From: CAWCJL01 sp963795775
Lineage (GTDB): Bacteria; Acidobacteriota; Terriglobia; Terriglobales; Acidobacteriaceae
Length of the DNA stretch: 64,000 bases
Direction of reading: 5' to 3'
Assembly: GCA_963795775.1 (NCBI GenBank)
Contig: CAWCJL010000003.1
Span: forward strand, 310,001 to 374,000
Shown here: piece after piece, positions 53,525 to 61,939 of the stretch
How the letters are laid out: every line of letters starts with the position of its first letter
How positions within the stretch are numbered: the stretch's first letter is position 1
Notes under the pieces: model-generated
What the model saw: the letters and a program-made list of their open reading frames with translations, nothing else
Databases searched by the model: none
What the model was told of the DNA's origin: nothing
Position numbers and translations under genes: made by a program

Positions 53525-53557
53525 AGGGGCAAACCAGACCGAAGCTGGTTTGCCCCT
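53525..53557. terminator. Strong hairpin terminator
   Basis: AGGGGCAAACCAG at 53525-53537 and CTGGTTTGCCCCT at 53545-53557 form a perfect 13-bp stem with a 7-base loop. On the minus strand it is followed by TTTTG, so it can end minus-strand transcripts; on the plus strand it directly follows the Q/H-rich gene. Confidence 0.75.
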
Positions 53558-53616
53558 CTCGCTGCACCTTGCGACCGCTGAGCATGAACCCACGCACCGG
53601 CCGGCTCGCAGCAGGC

Positions 53617-53742
53617 TCAGCCGTAGTATTCCAGCCCCAGGTACGTAATCAGGTCCTGCCCCATGATGTGCCGCAGCGTGTTCTTGAGCTTCATCGACTG
53701 GATAAACAGGTCGTGCTCCGGATAAAGCCCTTCGGCCGTCAT
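53617..53742 (-). pseudogene. Relic: C-terminal fragment of inositol-3-phosphate synthase
   Basis: A 41-codon frame (MTAEGLYPEHDLFIQSMKLK, then NTLRHIMGQDLITYLGLEYY plus G) ends in TGA. It matches the last residues of the intact synthase at 57302-58648 almost exactly, with Y for H and G for D near the end. Over 123 bases (53620-53742 against 57305-57427) only about five differ. The fragment lacks the active site and is non-functional. It is fused at its 5' side to a copy of the M48 protease leader. Confidence 0.85.
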
Positions 53743-53865
53743 TCCGGAATACTGATTTGTGGGAAACCTCTAACCTGCAGCAGCCGCGTGCCGATATACA
53801 CCTCGGGCGCAGCCCGCCCAGCCACTAGACGTAGTATGCGCCCCTTTTGTTAGGTCCCGCCAGCG
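53739..53865 (-). repeat. Second copy of the M48 protease leader, fused to the synthase relic
   Basis: This block copies the M48 gene's ribosome-binding region, first codons and upstream sequence (52410-52534). The M48 ATG is changed to ACA here, while the NQY codons remain and the frame runs into the synthase relic. The copy ends where similarity stops near CGCCAGCG. Confidence 0.8.
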
Positions 53866-53903
53866 TGCCCAATTCAAGCGTTCCGAAGGTGACTTCCTTC
53901 CCA

Positions 53904-54896
53904 TCAGGGCCTTGCATTGCTGGCAACGCACACTCTGGAGCCCTCTTGCATCAGCATGTCTGCGGCTGGTTCCCGCTTTTGCCGTGGAAATACTTTGCCC
54001 GCAAGCTGCACAAACCCAGCCACAATCGCGCACCTGCTGTCCAGCCGAAATGCAAGCTCGATATGGCTGCGCGACTCCGTACCCCTGAGCGGGATAGCCA
54101 CCGCATCCGCAGTCGCAATTTGGCCCACACAGAGCGGCGCAATCGTCACCCCGATCCCTGCCCCTACAAGGCGCAGAATCGTGAGCCACTGGGGCGCTTC
54201 CTGCACCACGTCTGGCCGGAAGCCCTGCTCCTCACACAGTGCCATAGTCTTGTGCCAGGCATTTTGCCCCACAGTTTGCGAAAACAAAACGAACGGCTCC
54301 TCGCGCAACGAGGAAACCGGGATAGACGTATGCTGCGCCAGGTGGTGGCTGGCCGGAACGACCGCCACGAACGGCTCGGAAAGCACGCGCTCTATCGAAA
54401 GCCCAGGTGCCGGCCCCGCGTCACGCAAAAAGCCCACATCGATCCTGCCGTCCAGCAGTGCTTCCATCAGCGAACTCGTATAGAACTCATGGAGCCGAAG
54501 GCGCACACCCGGGAACTGCCTCCGATAAAGGCTCAACAGATCAGGCAGCGAGGTAAGGATCGAGCTCTCAATAAAGCCGACGTCGAGTGCGCCGCGCTCG
54601 CCGCGGCCCACCTCCCTCACCGACCGTACGTCATTCTCAAGTTTCATAAAGCTTTGCAGCAGCCGCTTGCGTAACTCTTCACCCGCCGGAGTCAGTCGCA
54701 CACTGCGCGAACTGCGCGCGAATAATGCATAGCCCACCCATTCCTCGAGCCTGCGAATCTGTTGCGAAAGCGGCGGCTGCGCCATATGCAGCTTCTCCGC
54801 CGCTCTTCCAAAGTGGAGTTCCTCTGCCACCGCCAGGAAATAACGGAAGTGTCGAAGCTCCACATCATTCAGACTCACCAGGTCTTGATTCTGCAT
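53904..54896 (-). CDS. LysR-family transcriptional regulator
   Basis: This 330-residue protein has an N-terminal winged helix-turn-helix (residues 12-71, ELRHFRYFLAVAEELHFGRA and LHMAQPPLSQQIRRLEEWVG). A two-lobed effector-binding domain follows (DVGFIESSILTSLPDLLSLY, EPFVAVVPASHHLA, and LRLVGAGIGVTIAPLCVGQI). LysR regulators typically control a divergent neighbour, here the GNAT gene, with a small-molecule coinducer. The intergenic gap of about 60 bases is the expected binding site. The C-terminal tail beyond 300 residues is slightly long for the family. Confidence 0.9.
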   Translation of the reverse strand: MQNQDLVSLNDVELRHFRYFLAVAEELHFGRAAEKLHMAQPPLSQQIRRLEEWVGYALFARSSRSVRLTPAGEELRKRLLQSFMKLENDVRSVREVGRGERGALDVGFIESSILTSLPDLLSLYRRQFPGVRLRLHEFYTSSLMEALLDGRIDVGFLRDAGPAPGLSIERVLSEPFVAVVPASHHLAQHTSIPVSSLREEPFVLFSQTVGQNAWHKTMALCEEQGFRPDVVQEAPQWLTILRLVGAGIGVTIAPLCVGQIATADAVAIPLRGTESRSHIELAFRLDSRCAIVAGFVQLAGKVFPRQKREPAADMLMQEGSRVCVASNARP

Positions 54897-54956
54897 AAAC
54901 AGATATTGGACGTCTTAACGCTGGTTTGTCTACAGTCGCTTTACGGGGGCAGATAT

Positions 54957-55559
54957 ATGCAGATTTCGAGGACTCCTGATCTCCAGCCAATTGGCTCAAC
55001 CTACCTTCAGCAGAGCAGTCAGGAACCGATTGGGACCCGCCACGGAACCTCAACGGAGATACCGTTTTCAGGGGGACTCGCCTTGCAGCAGATCGTCATT
55101 CGCCCGTTTCGCCTCGAAGACGCCAGCGCGTTCTTCAGCTTGAATGAGGCCTGGATCAGTCACTGGTTTGCGCTTGAGACCGAAGATCTGGAAATGCTGA
55201 GAGATCCTCAGACGCATGTCGTTGCCAAAGGCGGCCGGATCTATGTCGCAGATCTTCGCGGCACGGTAGTCGGCTGCTTCGCTCTGCTTCCCAAACCTGG
55301 AGGCGTACTTAGGCTCGCACGCATGGCTGTACGAGAAGACCTGCGCGGCCAGGGCTTGGGGCGCATGTTGCTCATGCATGCCATCGCAACTGCTCGTGCA
55401 CTGGACGCACCTAGGCTGGTGCTTGAAACCAGCAGGAAACTCGCTAGCGCGGTCCACCTTTACGAGGCTGCGGGCTTCCGCTACGTTGACCCCGACCCCA
55501 AGGAACCGGCGCTAGCCCGGGCCGATCTCTATATGGAGTTGTCGTTGAACGACGGCTAG
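54957..55559 (+). CDS. GNAT-family N-acetyltransferase
   Basis: This 200-residue protein has an N-terminal extension of about 40 residues and a GNAT domain: IVIRPFRLEDASAFFSLNEA, then GCFALLPKPGGVLRLARMAV and REDLRGQGLGRMLLMHAIAT (acetyl-CoA motif A, RGQGLG), closing with LVLETSRKLASAVHLYEAAG. It acetylates an unknown small substrate. The start at 54957 has GGGGGCAG as ribosome-binding site; a shorter start at about 55083 would remove the extension. It diverges from the LysR gene and is its likely target. Confidence 0.8.
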   Translation: MQISRTPDLQPIGSTYLQQSSQEPIGTRHGTSTEIPFSGGLALQQIVIRPFRLEDASAFFSLNEAWISHWFALETEDLEMLRDPQTHVVAKGGRIYVADLRGTVVGCFALLPKPGGVLRLARMAVREDLRGQGLGRMLLMHAIATARALDAPRLVLETSRKLASAVHLYEAAGFRYVDPDPKEPALARADLYMELSLNDG

Positions 55560-55767
55560 CTGCGGCCGCATCTCCACGCGCTTTGCTCGCTCTCACACGC
55601 TGGGGTGAGTTGTTGCATCCATAACCGCACTTTCGCGGCTACGGACTCTCTCGCTCAAAATTAGCGCCTGCATGCGTCAGCCGCTCCGCTCCATCCGCCC
55701 TCCGGACGGAACCGCGGCTCTACGCCCGCGCGACCACTCGCGTTCAGAACAAACACCGGAGTTCCCC

Positions 55768-56856
55768 ATGCAAAACGTCACCGTCCATTTGTCACAGGGA
55801 ATGGCTCTTGGTATTGCTACCCGGCTCAGAGCCAACCGCCCGGTCGTCTCAACCTTGATCTTTGCATTTCTGGCGCTCGTGTCATCCGTGTTGAGTCCCG
55901 CAATATCCGTGGCTGAGAGCTCAACCAGCAGCTCCTTCACGGTGCACTTTCGCCGCGTGCAGGGATTCGCCGTCATAGTGCCGGTCTTCGTCAACGGAAG
56001 CGGCCCCTACGATTTCATGCTGGACACCGGATCCACTTGCACGACCGTGGACCCGGAACTTGCTCAAGCCTTGCACCTCCAGACGCGAGGCAAGGCCCGC
56101 GTCGAAACACTCGTACAGAGCACTCCCGTGCTCTTCGCCGTTGCACGCGCCGTTAGCATTGGGCCAGTGGTTGCGCCTCAAATTGAATTGCTGATCCGTA
56201 ACCTGAGTGGACTGCGCTCCCTTGATCCTGCCATTCGAGGCATCCTCGGCCAAAATGCACTCTCTGGAGTCGATTACCTATTAGACAACCAGCACCGGAC
56301 GATCGAATTCGATCCTGCCGGAGATGTCCTGACAGGTCTGGAAGGCGAACGTACGCCGCTCAGTAGACTCGCCACCCCCGATAGCTCCGACCATTTTGTT
56401 CTCATGGTTCCCGCAAAGCTGGCTGAAGGAAATCTGAGAACCACGAATTTGGTCCTGGACTCCGGGACCGCCTCCCTGGTCTTGTTTTCCGAATCGCCGC
56501 AGCCGCTCAGAGCGGGCCTCCAGAGTACTGTCCGCGACGACGAAGGTGCATGGCAACCTGCCAACCTCAAAAGCGTGCAGCTGCGGATCGGCAGAAAGTT
56601 CTGGAACCTGAATGCCCACGCCGTCGCCTTTCAAGCGCCAAGTCGTGCGATAGACGGGCTCCTGCCAACCTCCATCTGCTCACTCCTGTACGTATCGAAT
56701 CGTCGTGGCTTTGTTATCTTCGCGCCTAAACGGAGCAGGGATCCTTTGCGCCAGGCGTTCGCAAGCCCCGCAGAAATCAATTCCCCACTACTTTCGAACC
56801 GCCAGGCTTCGGTCGATGAATCGCGCACTCCAGGAAACCTGCGGCAGAACCCCTGA
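55768..56856 (+). CDS. Secreted retropepsin-like aspartyl protease
   Basis: This 362-residue protein has a signal segment (VVSTLIFAFLALVSSVLSPA) and two retropepsin-like half-domains. The first has VFVNGSGPYDFMLDTGSTCT with the catalytic DTGS, then LRSLDPAIRGILGQNALSGV. The second has TNLVLDSGTASLVLFSESPQ, with a DSG motif, then AIDGLLPTSICS. Bacterial proteins of this type are single-chain, periplasmic and poorly characterised. The start at 55768 is chosen for length before the signal; a start at 55801 after CACAGGGA also works. A longer frame from 55672 has no signal. Confidence 0.75.
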   Translation: MQNVTVHLSQGMALGIATRLRANRPVVSTLIFAFLALVSSVLSPAISVAESSTSSSFTVHFRRVQGFAVIVPVFVNGSGPYDFMLDTGSTCTTVDPELAQALHLQTRGKARVETLVQSTPVLFAVARAVSIGPVVAPQIELLIRNLSGLRSLDPAIRGILGQNALSGVDYLLDNQHRTIEFDPAGDVLTGLEGERTPLSRLATPDSSDHFVLMVPAKLAEGNLRTTNLVLDSGTASLVLFSESPQPLRAGLQSTVRDDEGAWQPANLKSVQLRIGRKFWNLNAHAVAFQAPSRAIDGLLPTSICSLLYVSNRRGFVIFAPKRSRDPLRQAFASPAEINSPLLSNRQASVDESRTPGNLRQNP

Positions 56857-57301
56857 GCCCTTCACTTCGACCTTACTGATGAACGCTTGATTCAATGTCC
56901 TTCCCGGGCCGCTGTGCATTCTGAGCGCAACGGGGCATCCATCTGGAAACCTGCTATGAATCCCGCCGCCGTAATCCCGGCACTGTGGAATTCAGAGCAA
57001 AAGTTCCGAACCGTGTGGCGTAGTAATTCTATAAATCTGTCACACTGGAAATAGAGAGCAACACGCATCCAGTGGGTCGCCCAAAGGCTGTTCTGCCCTG
57101 TTGTAACTAGGGAGTAAACACTCTTGCCCCGCCGGAGGTGCAAGTCGCATTCCTAAGTCCAATCGGCAGAGGACTTTGCGTGTAACTTCTTTGTTAGCAG
57201 GACTTTAGCCGAACACCCCCGGCCTAAATCCATTATTGAGAGGACTTTAGCCCAAAAGTCCTAGGGGGGTGGGGCTGTACCAAAACGCCACCCCCAGGCC
57301 A
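56857..57301. other. Intergenic region with element copy B
   Basis: No supported gene is present in these 445 bases. The right part carries copy B of the AGGACTTT element. The left part contains short open frames on both strands without recognisable similarity; it may be decayed coding DNA. Confidence 0.5.
57168..57280 (+). repeat. Dispersed ~110-bp element with AGGACTTT repeats, copy B
   Basis: It starts AGAGGACTTTGCGTGTAACT and ends GGGGTGGGGCTGTAC with the same internal order as copy A, including the perfect GGACTTT/AAAGTCC hairpin. It lies 20 bases after the stop of the inositol-phosphate synthase gene read on the minus strand, so it may act in that transcript's 3' end. Confidence 0.8.
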
Positions 57302-58648
57302 CTAGTCGTAGTATTCCAGCCCCAGGTGCGTGATCAGGTCCTGCCCCATGATGTGCCGCAGTGTGTTCTTGAGCTTCATCGACTGGATAAACAGGTCGTG
57401 CTCCGGATAAAGCCCCTCGGCCGTCATCGGCGACTTGAAATAAAAGCTCAGCCACTCCTGGATGCCCTTGTGCTTCAGTTCCGGCGTCCGCGAGGCGAGG
57501 TCAAGAAACAGCACCAGGTCCAGCGCGATGGGGGCCGCCAGGATCGAATCGCGGCACAGGAAATCGACCTTGATCTGCATCGGATACCCGAGCCAGCCGA
57601 AGATGTCGATGTTGTCCCAACCCTCCTTGTTATCACCACGCGGCGGATAATAGTTAATCCTCACCTTGTGGTAAATATCGCCGTAGAGGTCGGGGTAAAG
57701 CTCCGGCTGCAGGATGTAGTCCAGGACCCCCAGCTTCGACTCTTCCTTGGTCTTGAACGACTCCGGGTCGTCCAGTACCTCACCGTCCCGGTTGCCCAGA
57801 ATATTGGTCGAATACCAGCCGCTCACGCCGAGCATGCGCGCCTTGAACGCCGGCGACAGCACCGTTTTGATCAGCGTCTGCCCGGTCTTGAAGTCCTTGC
57901 CGCAGATGGGGGCGCCCGTCTTCTTCGAAAGCTCCTGCAACGCCGGCACATCCACCGTCAGGTTGGGCGCGCCATTGGCAAACGGAATCCCCTCACTCAA
58001 CGCGGCATACGCATAAATTTGCGAGGGCGCGATCGCCGGGTCGTCTTCGAGCAGCCCCTTCTCGAACGCTTCGAGGCTCTTATGGCAGGGCGCCTGCTCG
58101 AGGAAGATCTCGGTAGAACCGCACCAGATCATGACTTGCCGGTCAGTCTTGGTCTTGAACTCCTGGATGTCGTTGCGCACCTGCTGCGCCAGGTCGCACT
58201 TTGAGCGGCCCTTCTTCACGTGGGTGCCGTTCAGCCGTTTCACGTAGTGCTGATCGAAGACCGCCGGCATCGGCCGAATGGTCTCGAGAAAGGGACGGAT
58301 CTGCTCCAGGTGGTCGCGTTCCAGTACCGCGGCTGTCTTCGCCGCCTCGTACATGTTCACGTCGAAGATGTCCCAGCCGGTGAAGACAAGATCGTCCAGC
58401 TTGGCCAGGGGAACGAAATCCTTCACCAGGGGCGTCTGCTGCTCGGTCCGCTTACCCAGGCGAATGGTGCCCATCTGGGTTACGGAACCGACCGGCTTCG
58501 CCAGCCCGCGGCGCACCGCTTCCACGCCGGCAATGAGAGTAGTGGCCACCGCACCCATGCCGGGGATCATGATGCCGAGCTTGCCCTGAGCCGGGCGAAT
58601 TGTCTGCGCGGCAGCGGAGGTCTGTTCGCCGCCTGTGGAACTTGCCAT
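57302..58648 (-). CDS. ino1: Inositol-3-phosphate synthase (myo-inositol-1-phosphate synthase)
   Basis: This 448-residue protein converts glucose-6-phosphate to myo-inositol-3-phosphate with NAD. It shows KLGIMIPGMGAVATTLIAGV (NAD Rossmann motif), VFTGWDIFDVNMYEAAKTA, and FANGAPNLTVDVPALQELS. The catalytic region has GKDFKTGQTLIKTVLSPAFK, YSTNILGNRDGEVLDDPESF and DFLCRDSILAAPIALDLVLF. The pattern matches the bacterial/archaeal class. Product use may be phosphatidylinositol, glycans or compatible solutes. The last 41 codons have a relic copy at 53617-53742. The next gene on the minus strand is DedA, upstream. Confidence 0.93.
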   Translation of the reverse strand: MASSTGGEQTSAAAQTIRPAQGKLGIMIPGMGAVATTLIAGVEAVRRGLAKPVGSVTQMGTIRLGKRTEQQTPLVKDFVPLAKLDDLVFTGWDIFDVNMYEAAKTAAVLERDHLEQIRPFLETIRPMPAVFDQHYVKRLNGTHVKKGRSKCDLAQQVRNDIQEFKTKTDRQVMIWCGSTEIFLEQAPCHKSLEAFEKGLLEDDPAIAPSQIYAYAALSEGIPFANGAPNLTVDVPALQELSKKTGAPICGKDFKTGQTLIKTVLSPAFKARMLGVSGWYSTNILGNRDGEVLDDPESFKTKEESKLGVLDYILQPELYPDLYGDIYHKVRINYYPPRGDNKEGWDNIDIFGWLGYPMQIKVDFLCRDSILAAPIALDLVLFLDLASRTPELKHKGIQEWLSFYFKSPMTAEGLYPEHDLFIQSMKLKNTLRHIMGQDLITHLGLEYYD

Positions 58649-58753
58649 TGTGTGCTGATCCTTCCTGAAAGGGAGATTACGGAGAGTTGACGAGATGAAA
58701 CCCGGAACTCTCTAGTCTCACCTTTCCGCGCGGTCTTTGGCAAATGCACGGTT

Positions 58754-59395
58754 CTAGACGGCTTCGGTCTCCCGCACGCGTCCGCGCCAGTGCGACCACA
58801 CGAACCATACGAACCCGAGCACGAGCAGGACCACGACCACGGAGTGAAAGCGATGGAAGGCGAGCTTGAAGCGCGGATCGGAATCCCAGCCCTGCCCCAG
58901 CTTTGCCCCCACGTACGCCAGTACGAAGCACCACGGCCAGGAGCCGAGAAAGGTATAGATGTGGAACCGCCGCTGTGGCATCTTGGCGATGCCGGCGGGC
59001 AGCGCGATGAACGTACGCACCACCGGCAGCAGCCGCGCAACGAACACCGTGATCGCGCCGTACTTGTGGAAGTAGTGCGTGGTGCGATCCAGGTCGTGCC
59101 GGTTCAACAGCACATACTGCCCAAAGCGCTCCACCAGCGGACGTCCCCCGATTGCGCCGATCCAGTACGCCACCGCCGAGCCCAGGTTGCACCCGATCGC
59201 CCCGGCAGTGGCCACCAGCAACAGGTTGAGCTGGCCCTGGTGCACCAGGTAGCCGGCAAACGGCATGATGATTTCCGAAGGCAGCGGCACGCACGCCGAC
59301 TCGATAGCCATGAGCAATCCCACGCCCCAGTACCCCGACGCGGAGATCACACCAATAATGAAAGTCGCCAGTACAGCAAGGATTTTCTCTGTCAT
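58754..59395 (-). CDS. DedA-family membrane protein
   Basis: This 213-residue protein matches DedA (SNARE_assoc/VTT). It shows MAIESACVPLPSEIIMPFAG (membrane-embedded E and P motif), GCNLGSAVAYWIGAIGGRPL, and VARLLPVVRTFIALPAGIAK (the RxxPxxR signature), then FLGSWPWCFVLAYVGAKLG. DedA proteins move lipid carriers such as undecaprenyl phosphate or phosphatidylethanolamine across the inner membrane. Five or so membrane segments are seen. The start at 59395 fits family length. It lies upstream of the inositol-phosphate synthase on the same strand with a 105-base gap. Confidence 0.9.
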   Translation of the reverse strand: MTEKILAVLATFIIGVISASGYWGVGLLMAIESACVPLPSEIIMPFAGYLVHQGQLNLLLVATAGAIGCNLGSAVAYWIGAIGGRPLVERFGQYVLLNRHDLDRTTHYFHKYGAITVFVARLLPVVRTFIALPAGIAKMPQRRFHIYTFLGSWPWCFVLAYVGAKLGQGWDSDPRFKLAFHRFHSVVVVLLVLGFVWFVWSHWRGRVRETEAV

Positions 59396-59568
59396 GCAGG
59401 GTGCAGTATATCTGCTGCTGCAGCTTGTTTCCGCGAAGAACTCGCACCAGAAAGGGCTCGGAATCACGACGCATACGGCAGCACGCGGGTATTCTAGGGC
59501 TGCCGCCCGCGCTGGCCATCATCTCTCCCTCAGCTTTGCTGCCATAATGGGTTCAGGAGCTTCCGTTC

Positions 59569-60357
59569 ATGGCAGAGACCAGCACCCTCGCACCTTCGGC
59601 GACAGAATCGCACACCGGCAGCCAATCCCACACTGAGTCGCAGCATGCATCCGGACCGGCCCAGCCGCTGAAGCGTCAGTCTGTCAGCTTCACCTTCTTC
59701 AAGGTGATGCCGGAGTGGCGGCGTCTGCCCCTCGCGGAGCGCCAGAAGCACAAGGAGGCGTTTGCCGAGGTGCTGAAGCGCTGGAACCGGCCGGGCCAGT
59801 TCCTTACACTGACTTACTCCACCATCGGTACTCGTGGCGACTGTGACATGTGCCTCTGGCGTATCTGCTACTCGCCCGACGACCTGAGCCAGATGACCGG
59901 CGAGCTAATGGCGACGCCGCTCGGCGGCTATCTCGAAACGCCACACAGCTTCCTCGCCATGACCAAGCGCTCCCAATACCTGATCGGCCACGAGCACGAG
60001 GGACAGCACGACTCACGCGGCGCTATCCGCCCCGGCGGCCAGAAGTACACCATTGTTTATCCCTTCTGGAAGACGCGCTCGTGGTACCTGCTGCCTCTTG
60101 CGGAACGCCAGCGCCTGATGAACGAGCACATCCGCATTGGTCATCTCTACCCGCGCGTGAAACTCAATACCACCTACTCATTTGGCCTGGACGACCAGGA
60201 GTTTGTGGTCGCGTTCGAGACCAACTTCCCGGAAGACTTCCTCGACCTGGTCCAGCAACTGCGCGAAACCGAGATCAGCGCGTATACCCTGAAGGACACT
60301 CCCATCTTCACCTGCATCCGCATGACTCCCGAGGAGATGCTGGACCGCCTGGGCTAG
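59569..60357 (+). CDS. hemQ: Coproheme decarboxylase HemQ / chlorite dismutase-family protein
   Basis: This 262-residue protein belongs to the Cld family in its HemQ-like branch. QSVSFTFFKVMPEWRRLPLA starts the first domain. The second has YTIVYPFWKTRSWYLLPLAE, then RQRLMNEHIRIGHLYPRVKL, with the HxRxGH haem-iron histidine pattern, and SFGLDDQEFVVAFETNFPED. HemQ completes the coproporphyrin-dependent haem pathway. About 35 disordered residues precede the domain. Since hemA, hemC and hemD lie nearby, haem synthesis is the likely role rather than chlorite breakdown. The nth gene starts 4 bases after its stop. Confidence 0.82.
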   Translation: MAETSTLAPSATESHTGSQSHTESQHASGPAQPLKRQSVSFTFFKVMPEWRRLPLAERQKHKEAFAEVLKRWNRPGQFLTLTYSTIGTRGDCDMCLWRICYSPDDLSQMTGELMATPLGGYLETPHSFLAMTKRSQYLIGHEHEGQHDSRGAIRPGGQKYTIVYPFWKTRSWYLLPLAERQRLMNEHIRIGHLYPRVKLNTTYSFGLDDQEFVVAFETNFPEDFLDLVQQLRETEISAYTLKDTPIFTCIRMTPEEMLDRLG

Positions 60358-60361
60358 CGTC

Positions 60362-61126
60362 ATGGCGCCACTCACGACAAAGAAGCGGCCGGCGTCTGCC
60401 ACTGCTGCGGCCCCGGTCCGCAGCGCTCCACGCGCAGCGGTCGCAAAGCCTGGGAGGAAGAAGGCCGGCAGCGGCGTGGATTTGCGCCCGGAGCGGCTCG
60501 CCGCCATCTTCGATAACCTGCGTCGCGCCTATCCGGATGCGGAATGCGCGCTGGTGCACAACGACCCGTGGGAGTTGCTGGTGGCCACTATCCTGTCTGC
60601 CCAGTGCACGGATGCGCGCGTCAACATGGTGACGCCCCTGCTCTTCTCTCGGTTTCCCACCCCCGAAGCCATGGCCCTCGCCTCCCTGGCCGAGGTGGAA
60701 GAGATCATCCGGCCGACTGGCTTTTTCCGCAACAAATCCAAGTCCATCACCGGAGCCGCCCGCAAGCTGCTCAGCGATTTCGGCGGGGAAGTGCCGCGCA
60801 CCATGGCCGAGCTACTCACCGTGCCCGGTGCCGCGCGCAAGACAGCCAACGTGGTCCTGGGTGTCGCGTACGGCATCGCGGAAGGGGTCGTCGTCGATAC
60901 GCACGTGCTGCGGCTCTCACGGCGTCTTCAGCTCACTGTGCACACCGACCCGAAAAAGGTCGAGCAAGACCTCATCCGTATCGTCCCGCGCGATTCCTGG
61001 ATCGACTTCAGCCACCAGCTCATACTGCATGGCCGCCAGGTCTGCGTGGCGCGAAAGCCTCGCTGCATGGATTGCGTGGTCGAGAAGCAGTGCAACTCCG
61101 GCGACAAGACCTGGAGCAGTCATTAG
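60362..61126 (+). CDS. nth: Endonuclease III
   Basis: This 254-residue base-excision repair glycosylase/AP lyase has an N-terminal basic extension of about 40 residues. The core follows: PWELLVATILSAQCTDARVN, the helix-hairpin-helix LTVPGAARKTANVVLGVAYG with the catalytic lysine, VDTHVLRLSRRL with the catalytic aspartate, and the iron-sulfur cluster loop C-x6-C-x2-C-x5-C (CVARKPRCMDCVVEKQC). It removes oxidised pyrimidines. The hairpin reads VPGAARK instead of the usual LPGVGRK. It starts 4 bases after hemQ, so the two form an operon. Confidence 0.93.
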   Translation: MAPLTTKKRPASATAAAPVRSAPRAAVAKPGRKKAGSGVDLRPERLAAIFDNLRRAYPDAECALVHNDPWELLVATILSAQCTDARVNMVTPLLFSRFPTPEAMALASLAEVEEIIRPTGFFRNKSKSITGAARKLLSDFGGEVPRTMAELLTVPGAARKTANVVLGVAYGIAEGVVVDTHVLRLSRRLQLTVHTDPKKVEQDLIRIVPRDSWIDFSHQLILHGRQVCVARKPRCMDCVVEKQCNSGDKTWSSH

Positions 61127-61144
61127 ACTCGTTTGCAAGAGAAC

Positions 61145-61939
61145 TCAGGACGGGAATAGCCGTACACACGCTTCCACCAGGCTGTCGAGCGTCGCCTGCT
61201 CCGCCTCTGCCGCCGGCTCCCATCCCGCTTCGCGCAGCGTAGCACTGGTAATAGGGCCGATGGAGACGGCGCGCAAACCACGCGGCCGTTCGCGCTGGGT
61301 CTCGCTGAGGATGGCCAGGAAATTCCGTACCGCGGACGAACTTGCGAACAGCACGGCGTCTGGCATAGTATCCCCGCACAGCAGCGGCCATAAGCGCTCC
61401 GCAGCGCCCGCCGGCATCACCGTCTGGTAGGCATCAACGACATCCAGCAGCATGCCGCTCCGCCGCAGTTCATCGGGCAGCACGTCCCGACCTACCCGCG
61501 CGCGCACCAGCAGCACTCTGCTCCCGCGCGCGCGTTGCTGCAGCGCCTGTACCAGTGATTCGGCAACGTAGTGCTCCGGCACCAGCGCGACCTCGAAGCC
61601 CAGTTTTTGAACGGATCCCGCGGTTGCTGCGCCGATCGCTGCAAACTGCACGTGCGCGAAACTGGAGGGCGGAATCGCGAGCGCTGCGATCCGCTCGCCC
61701 AGCGCGCGGACGCCGTTGGCGCTGGTCAGCACCAGCCACTGGTACTGTGCGATATTGCGCAGCGCGGTGTCGAGCGGCTCGTAGGAATCGGGCGGAACGA
61801 TCTCGATCGCCGGCGCCACCAGCACTTCTGCGCCCAGTGCTTCGAGCTTCACCTGTAATGCCGAAGCTTGCTCCCGCGCTCGGGTGATCGCAATGCGCCT
61901 ACCCGCAAGCGGCCGGGCTTCCCTGCGGCCATCGCTCAC
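61145..61939 (-). CDS. hemD: Uroporphyrinogen-III synthase
   Basis: This 264-residue protein converts hydroxymethylbilane to uroporphyrinogen III. It shows the two-domain pattern: LAGRRIAITRAREQASALQV, then PAIEIVPPDSYEPLDTALRN, QWLVLTSANGVRALGERIAA, and the second domain with DAVLFASSSAVRNFLAILSE and RAVSIGPITSATLREAGWEP. The family diverges strongly in sequence, but the SANGV and S.SAVRNF motifs and gene context secure the call. Its ATG overlaps the hemC stop by 4 bases (ATGA). Confidence 0.9.
   Translation of the reverse strand: MSDGRREARPLAGRRIAITRAREQASALQVKLEALGAEVLVAPAIEIVPPDSYEPLDTALRNIAQYQWLVLTSANGVRALGERIAALAIPPSSFAHVQFAAIGAATAGSVQKLGFEVALVPEHYVAESLVQALQQRARGSRVLLVRARVGRDVLPDELRRSGMLLDVVDAYQTVMPAGAAERLWPLLCGDTMPDAVLFASSSAVRNFLAILSETQRERPRGLRAVSIGPITSATLREAGWEPAAEAEQATLDSLVEACVRLFPS

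Noticed and set aside
56892..57143. 83-codon open frame on the minus strand
   Set aside because: No recognisable similarity and no clear ribosome-binding site; probably chance or decayed DNA.
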